This document shows positions 60,185 through 64,000 of a stretch of DNA of 64,000 nucleotides, piece by piece. The notes beneath the pieces are model-generated. The model was not told where the DNA came from. It made no database searches and was given only the letters and a program-made list of their open reading frames with translations. Both the position numbers and the translations under genes were made by a program. The stretch is from Eubacteriaceae bacterium Marseille-Q4139 (GTDB lineage Bacteria > Bacillota > Clostridia > Lachnospirales > Lachnospiraceae), in NCBI GenBank assembly GCA_018223415.1, contig JAGTTQ010000001.1, forward strand, positions 1,316,365 through 1,380,364. The letters are read 5' to 3'. Each line of letters opens with the position of its first letter. Within the stretch, counting starts at the first letter, position 1.

Positions 60185-61096
60185 CTACGCTTTCTGCTTT
60201 TTGACATCCTCTGCCGCAAGGATTAAGATTGTCGCAATAATCAGGCCAAAACCGGCCAGGTCAATGGCCTGAAACGGGACTTTGAGCCAGACGGCCGAGA
60301 GAAGCGTCGCCGCGATGGGCTCGACGCAGGCGTAGAGGCTGGCTTTCGACGGGCCGATGAGGCGGACGCCTGTCATGTAAAGGCTGAAGGCCGTCATGGT
60401 GCCGAGGACGATGATGGCTGCCATGGCAAGAAACAGCCCGGCATCGACGCTGACCGCGTACTGCCACGGCTTGAAAATCAGGCTTAATACGATGCCGCCG
60501 ATGAACATGGCCCATGCCAGAAGATAGGCCGCCGGGAACTGCACCAGAAGGTTCTTGGGCTGGAGATTATAGATCACAACCGTACAGGCCGAGACGAGCC
60601 CCATGGTAAGGGCGCCGGGGGACACCGCAAGCTCGCCGGGGTTTCCGTGGGTAGCGATCAGGAAAATGCCGGCCACAGCCAGAAGGAGCGCTGAAAGCTC
60701 CGTCTTTTTCGGCGCACGCTTTTCCATGGCACAGACAAGCACCATGATGATGACGGGCGCAAGGTACTGGAGTACCGTGGCCGTTCCCGCATTCGACATT
60801 TCGATGGTCGCAAAATATGTATATTGGCAGAGCATCATGCCGGCGATCCCGTAAACCAGGATATCCACGGCATTCCGCCCCTTTTTCCAGATCCGGAAGG
60901 CCTTTTTCCTGTCTTTGATGATGAAATAGACAAGCATCAGGCTGCCGGCCGTCACGAGCCGAACCGGGACGAGCCACTTTGCCGTGACTCCGTGGTACTC
61001 AAACAGGTATTGCCCGCAGGCGCCGGAAAAGCCCCAGAGACAGCCTCCGAGGATGGTAATCAGCACGCCGAAAACATTCGTTTCTTCTTTATTCAT
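60185..61096 (-). CDS. EamA/DMT-family transporter
   Basis: A 303-residue membrane protein with ten predicted helices arranged as two EamA repeats (about 10-140 and 155-295). Starts FGVLITILGGCLWGFSGACG, with GPSKASLYACVEPIAATLLS in the second repeat. Exports or imports metabolites; substrate unknown. GGAGAA precedes ATG. Confidence 0.9.
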   Translation of the reverse strand: MNKEETNVFGVLITILGGCLWGFSGACGQYLFEYHGVTAKWLVPVRLVTAGSLMLVYFIIKDRKKAFRIWKKGRNAVDILVYGIAGMMLCQYTYFATIEMSNAGTATVLQYLAPVIIMVLVCAMEKRAPKKTELSALLLAVAGIFLIATHGNPGELAVSPGALTMGLVSACTVVIYNLQPKNLLVQFPAAYLLAWAMFIGGIVLSLIFKPWQYAVSVDAGLFLAMAAIIVLGTMTAFSLYMTGVRLIGPSKASLYACVEPIAATLLSAVWLKVPFQAIDLAGFGLIIATILILAAEDVKKQKA

Positions 61097-61210
61097 ATTG
61101 GTGTTTCTCCTGCTGTGTTTTTCAGGCGGTTTCGGCCGGCTTTTCGCCGGCCAAAACGTTCGCCTCTCCCATCATAATCGGCCTGCTTCCGTCTGTCAAT
61201 GGCTTTTCCG

Positions 61211-61585
61211 TCAGGCGTCCAGCTCCTTTTTCCAGAGGCCGTGGAGATTGCAGTATTCGTAAACGGCAAGCGGCTTTTCCTCATCGCTTAAGGAAAAGAC
61301 TGCGGCCGGTTCGTCGCCCGGCTTTAAGACGCGAAGATGGCCGCCGCGGGTCGTCTCCAGGTAGACCCATGTGATGAAATGGTCATCGGCCATTGGATGA
61401 TCGTTTTCCCCGACGCGCACCTCCACAACATTTTTCCACGCCTTCACCACCGGCAGATGCTTTTCCACAGCCCCATCGGAGGTGTTGGCATGAAGCTTTT
61501 CATACGTCCCGCAGCCTGCATCTTCCTTTCCAAAGAGGACGAGGCAGATTCCATGGCATTCCTTGCACTGTAAAAAACGGCTCAT
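61211..61585 (-). CDS. Superoxide reductase (desulfoferrodoxin-like)
   Basis: A 124-residue protein of the desulfoferrodoxin family. Center II Fe ligands look like His in GAVEKHLPVVK, then HPMADDHFITWVYLE and C-x-x-H in YEYCNLHGLWKK. Reduces superoxide in anaerobes. The N-terminal CKECHGICLVLFGKEDAGC is not the usual rubredoxin-like center I (spacing differs), so center I may be absent or altered. AAAGGAG precedes ATG. Confidence 0.85.
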   Translation of the reverse strand: MSRFLQCKECHGICLVLFGKEDAGCGTYEKLHANTSDGAVEKHLPVVKAWKNVVEVRVGENDHPMADDHFITWVYLETTRGGHLRVLKPGDEPAAVFSLSDEEKPLAVYEYCNLHGLWKKELDA

Positions 61586-61741
61586 GGCAATGTTCTCCTT
61601 TCCCGGCTTCCATGCCGGATTTTTGTTTTCGCAGAGCTTTCCTTATTGTCTGCATGTCCCCGGATTTTATTCGTGCTTGCAAACGGCGCCGTGCGAAGGT
61701 AAAATATTTCCTATCAGGACATGAGGAGGTTAATTTTTATT

Positions 61742-62182
61742 ATGAAGAAATTTATGCTGCTCCACGGAGTCAATCACAATATGTTCGGAAAACGGAACCC
61801 GGAACAATACGGAACCATCACCTTAGACGAGATCAACGGCCGCGTGATGGCTCTGGCCGATGAATTAAACGTGTCGGTCACATGCTTTCAGACGAACAGC
61901 GAGGGCGCCATGGTCGACAAGATCCATGAGGCATATTTGGAAAAATATGACGGCGTTTTAATCAATGCCGGCGCATGGACCCATTACAGCTATGCAATTT
62001 CCGACGCGCTTGAGATGTTGGAATGCCCGATCATCGAGCTTCACATGTCCAACGTCCATAAGCGGGAGGAGTTCCGGCACCATTCCGTCATTTCGCCCAT
62101 TGCCTCCGGCATCATCATCGGGCTCGGCGCCGACGTCTACACCCTGGGCCTCAGAGCCCTGGCTGACCGCACAAAAAATTAA
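61742..62182 (+). CDS. aroQ: Type II 3-dehydroquinate dehydratase
   Basis: A 146-residue enzyme of the shikimate pathway. ATG 61742 (MKKFMLLHGVNHNMFGKRNP) is chosen because AGGAGG (61725-61730) lies upstream; the ATG 61721 lies in that site. Conserved catalytic regions: GKRNPEQYG (Arg, Tyr), INAGAWTHYSYAISDAL (Asn, His) and ELHMSNVHKREEFRHHSVIS. Some substitutions differ from typical GPNLN-like motifs. It is followed after 17 bases by a Nudix gene. Confidence 0.88.
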   Translation: MKKFMLLHGVNHNMFGKRNPEQYGTITLDEINGRVMALADELNVSVTCFQTNSEGAMVDKIHEAYLEKYDGVLINAGAWTHYSYAISDALEMLECPIIELHMSNVHKREEFRHHSVISPIASGIIIGLGADVYTLGLRALADRTKN

Positions 62183-62199
62183 CGCGAGGGAGGGATCCT

Positions 62200-62748
62200 A
62201 TGGCTATCAGGCCCTGGATTTTAAACGGTTCCACCACGGTCATCAAAAACCGCTGGATCAATCTTCATGCCGACGACTGTGAACTTCCCGACGGAACGAA
62301 GGTTTCTCCGTTTTATGTCAACTCAATCCCGGATTTCGTTGTGGCGGTGGCCGTCACCGAGGACGGGGATTTTATCTTTATCCGGCAGTACCGCCATGGC
62401 ACAAAGCAGATTCTTCTGGAATTCCCGGCCGGCTGCATCGAGGAATCCGACCAGGATGCGGCGGCGGCCGTAAAGAGGGAGCTTCTGGAAGAAACCGGAT
62501 ATGCCGGCAATGAACCGGTGTTTCTCTGCAAGGTGGCGCCCAATGCCTCGAGCCTCAGCAACTTTGCCCACTGCTATCTTGTTACCGGCTGCCGCCGCGT
62601 AAAAGAGCAGGAGCTTGACGCCACCGAGGACATCGAGGTTGTTGTGCTCTCCGCCGCGGAAACGAAAAAGCTCATGGAAGAGGGCGGGCTCGTCCAGGCC
62701 GTCCATGTGGCTGCCATGTATTATGCCGAACGGCTTTTGAAGCTTTAA
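62200..62748 (+). CDS. Nudix hydrolase (ADP-sugar pyrophosphatase-like)
   Basis: A 182-residue protein. The Nudix box is GCIEESDQDAAAAVKRELLE then ETGY; the loop between the first Gly and the Arg-Glu pair is one residue longer than the standard GX5EX7REUXEEXGU. FIRQYRHGTKQILLEFPAG before it is typical of the ADP-ribose pyrophosphatase group. Cleaves nucleoside-diphosphate-linked compounds. GGGAGGG precedes ATG. Confidence 0.88.
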   Translation: MAIRPWILNGSTTVIKNRWINLHADDCELPDGTKVSPFYVNSIPDFVVAVAVTEDGDFIFIRQYRHGTKQILLEFPAGCIEESDQDAAAAVKRELLEETGYAGNEPVFLCKVAPNASSLSNFAHCYLVTGCRRVKEQELDATEDIEVVVLSAAETKKLMEEGGLVQAVHVAAMYYAERLLKL

Positions 62749-62790
62749 AAGAGGCTGGCTGCCCGCCGGCCCATAAGGAGTATAAGTATC

Positions 62791-63933
62791 ATGAATAAAC
62801 GTGAAATTTCCGAAATTAAGAAACAGTTCAAAAAAGACAACAACGCCATCACGCGGATCTGCGGCTGCTATGTGGATGCGGAAAAACAGATCCGAACGAC
62901 GTTAAAAGAGGCGTTTTTTGCCCTCTCAGAAGAGGAAATCTATAAATACTACGAAATTTTTAAAAAGTCCATGTCCGGCTCCCTCGGGAAAAACCTTCAC
63001 AACCTGGAGTATTCCATCCATGACGAAGGCGAGGACAGCGCCCACAGCCTGCTCATGAAGCTGCGGGCCGACAAGCTTTCCGACGACGGCGATGTGGACG
63101 CGTTCTACCAGAAGGTTATTGAAAATTATGATTACGGAGAGAATTATTACATTATCCTGATTCACAGCGCCTACGACATTCCCGGAAAGGCCTCTGACGG
63201 CGACGAGATGTTCGACGCCTCCGACGAGGTGTACAGCCATATCCTCTGCTGCATCTGCCCGGTCAAGCTTTCCGAGCCGGGCCTTTCCTACAACGAAACC
63301 ACCAACAGCATCGAGGAGCGCGTCCGTGACTGGTGGGTGCAGGCGCCGATGACCGGCTTTTTGTTCCCGGCCTTCAACGACCGCAGCACCGATATCCACG
63401 GGCTTCTCTACTATTCCAAGAACCCAGAGGAGCTGCATCTGGAGTTTATCGACACCTGCTTAGGCTGCCGGCCGCCGATCTCCTTTAAGGCACAGAAAGA
63501 AGTGTTCCAGGAGATTTTAAGCGACACGCTGGGCGAGGAATGCGGCTACGAGCTAGCAAAACAGCTCCATGAAAATCTCGCGGAGCTTGCCGAGGAACAC
63601 AAGGAAGACATGGAGCCGCTCCGGCTTGGCTCCTATGAGGTTCGCGGGCTTTTGGAGCGCAGCGGCGTGGAGACGGAGAAGCTGGAACGATTCGACAAGG
63701 TTTATGAGGAGACGGCAGGCGAAAACACCACGATTCTCGTGCCGGCCATTACAGGTTCCGGGAAATTTGCCGTGAAGACGCCTGACGTGGAGGTAAAGGT
63801 AAGCCCCGACCGTCTGGATCTCATCGAGACGCGCACGATTGAGGGGCGGAGATTCCTTTTAATCGCCGTGGAAGACAATGTGGAGGTCAATGGAATGCCG
63901 GTGAAGATGTGGGCCGGCGGGGATGAGGAATAA
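62791..63933 (+). CDS. DUF4317 protein
   Basis: A 380-residue soluble protein beginning MNKREISEIKKQFKKDNNAI with TRICGCYVDAEK soon after, the pattern of DUF4317, a Firmicute family of unknown function. AAGGAG is 9 bases before the ATG. Follows the Nudix gene in the same direction. Confidence 0.93.
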   Translation: MNKREISEIKKQFKKDNNAITRICGCYVDAEKQIRTTLKEAFFALSEEEIYKYYEIFKKSMSGSLGKNLHNLEYSIHDEGEDSAHSLLMKLRADKLSDDGDVDAFYQKVIENYDYGENYYIILIHSAYDIPGKASDGDEMFDASDEVYSHILCCICPVKLSEPGLSYNETTNSIEERVRDWWVQAPMTGFLFPAFNDRSTDIHGLLYYSKNPEELHLEFIDTCLGCRPPISFKAQKEVFQEILSDTLGEECGYELAKQLHENLAELAEEHKEDMEPLRLGSYEVRGLLERSGVETEKLERFDKVYEETAGENTTILVPAITGSGKFAVKTPDVEVKVSPDRLDLIETRTIEGRRFLLIAVEDNVEVNGMPVKMWAGGDEE

Positions 63934-63955
63934 CCCAAATCCCCTGCTTTCTTGC

Positions 63956-63983
63956 TTGACTTTCTCCGGATTCCGTGTAAGAT
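63956..63983 (+). promoter_or_regulatory. Promoter of a gene beyond the window
   Basis: TTGACT (63956-63961) and TAAGAT (63978-63983), 16-base spacer. Points off the right edge; the driven gene is not in this sequence. Confidence 0.4.
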
Positions 63984-64000
63984 TATCCATGGACATTTTC

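Overview
The window looks like chromosomal DNA of an anaerobic, gut-type Firmicute, most likely a Lachnospiraceae (Clostridium cluster XIVa) member. The evidence is indirect: strong AGGAGG ribosome binding sites, some TTG/GTG starts, a class III fructose-1,6-bisphosphatase, DUF4317, DUF378 and DUF1700 proteins, a predicted Na+-type ATP synthase, a tetrahydrofolate riboswitch in front of folT, and secreted choline-binding-type repeat proteins. No species can be named from sequence alone. There is no CRISPR array, rRNA operon or intact prophage.

Layout. 1-0.5 kb: a candidate type I toxin-antitoxin locus (27-residue holin-like peptide plus a convergent antisense RNA). 0.5-2.4 kb: a small membrane protein, a DUF1848 protein and a macro-domain protein with its own promoter. 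2.5-8.0 kb, minus strand: the most unusual part, three tightly packed genes encoding (i) a two-helix membrane protein with two Rossmann folds and a RyR domain, (ii) a TIR-domain protein with a duplicated C-terminal module, and (iii) an HD-domain protein that also ends in a RyR domain. I read this as a candidate nucleotide-signalling, possibly anti-phage or stress, module. 8.1-13.7 kb: cell-wall-binding secreted proteins (one with a transglutaminase domain), a 53-residue protein and an XRE regulator; two near-identical palindromes mark this region as a possible regulon. 13.8-20.9 kb: a complete F1Fo ATP synthase operon (Z, I, a, c, b, delta, alpha, gamma, beta, epsilon) behind a good sigma-A promoter.

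21-33 kb: accessory and metabolic genes. These are an AraC regulator with a perfect palindrome upstream, an MFS transporter, an SDR/FAH/aminotransferase cluster with a divergent LysR, a lipoprotein, an IS1182-type element with 15-bp inverted repeats, and a LysR/nitrilase divergent pair. 33-43 kb: a HAD phosphatase, a three-gene glycerol-3-phosphate-dehydrogenase-like flavoprotein operon (with DUF1667), a Trk/Ktr potassium system, a PepT-like peptidase, a NERD-fold protein with a degenerate active site, a candidate structured RNA and an AbgT transporter. 43-48.7 kb: a large TPR protein, tRNA-Gln, an IS3/IS150-type element inserted in the loop of a terminator, a DUF378 protein and a tRNA operon Pro-Gly-Arg-His behind a consensus promoter.

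48.7-64 kb: housekeeping genes. These are a YfcE-type phosphodiesterase, a RdgB-type pyrophosphatase, a membrane-anchored papain-like protease, a THUMP-type RNA methyltransferase, a rhodanese, an Asn/Ser-rich peptide, MATE, THF riboswitch-folT, NlpC/P60 hydrolase, a decayed AAA/DUF4143 gene, DUF1700, fbp, an MBL hydrolase, EamA, a superoxide-reductase-like protein, aroQ, Nudix and DUF4317. All assignments are from reading motifs by eye; no search was run.
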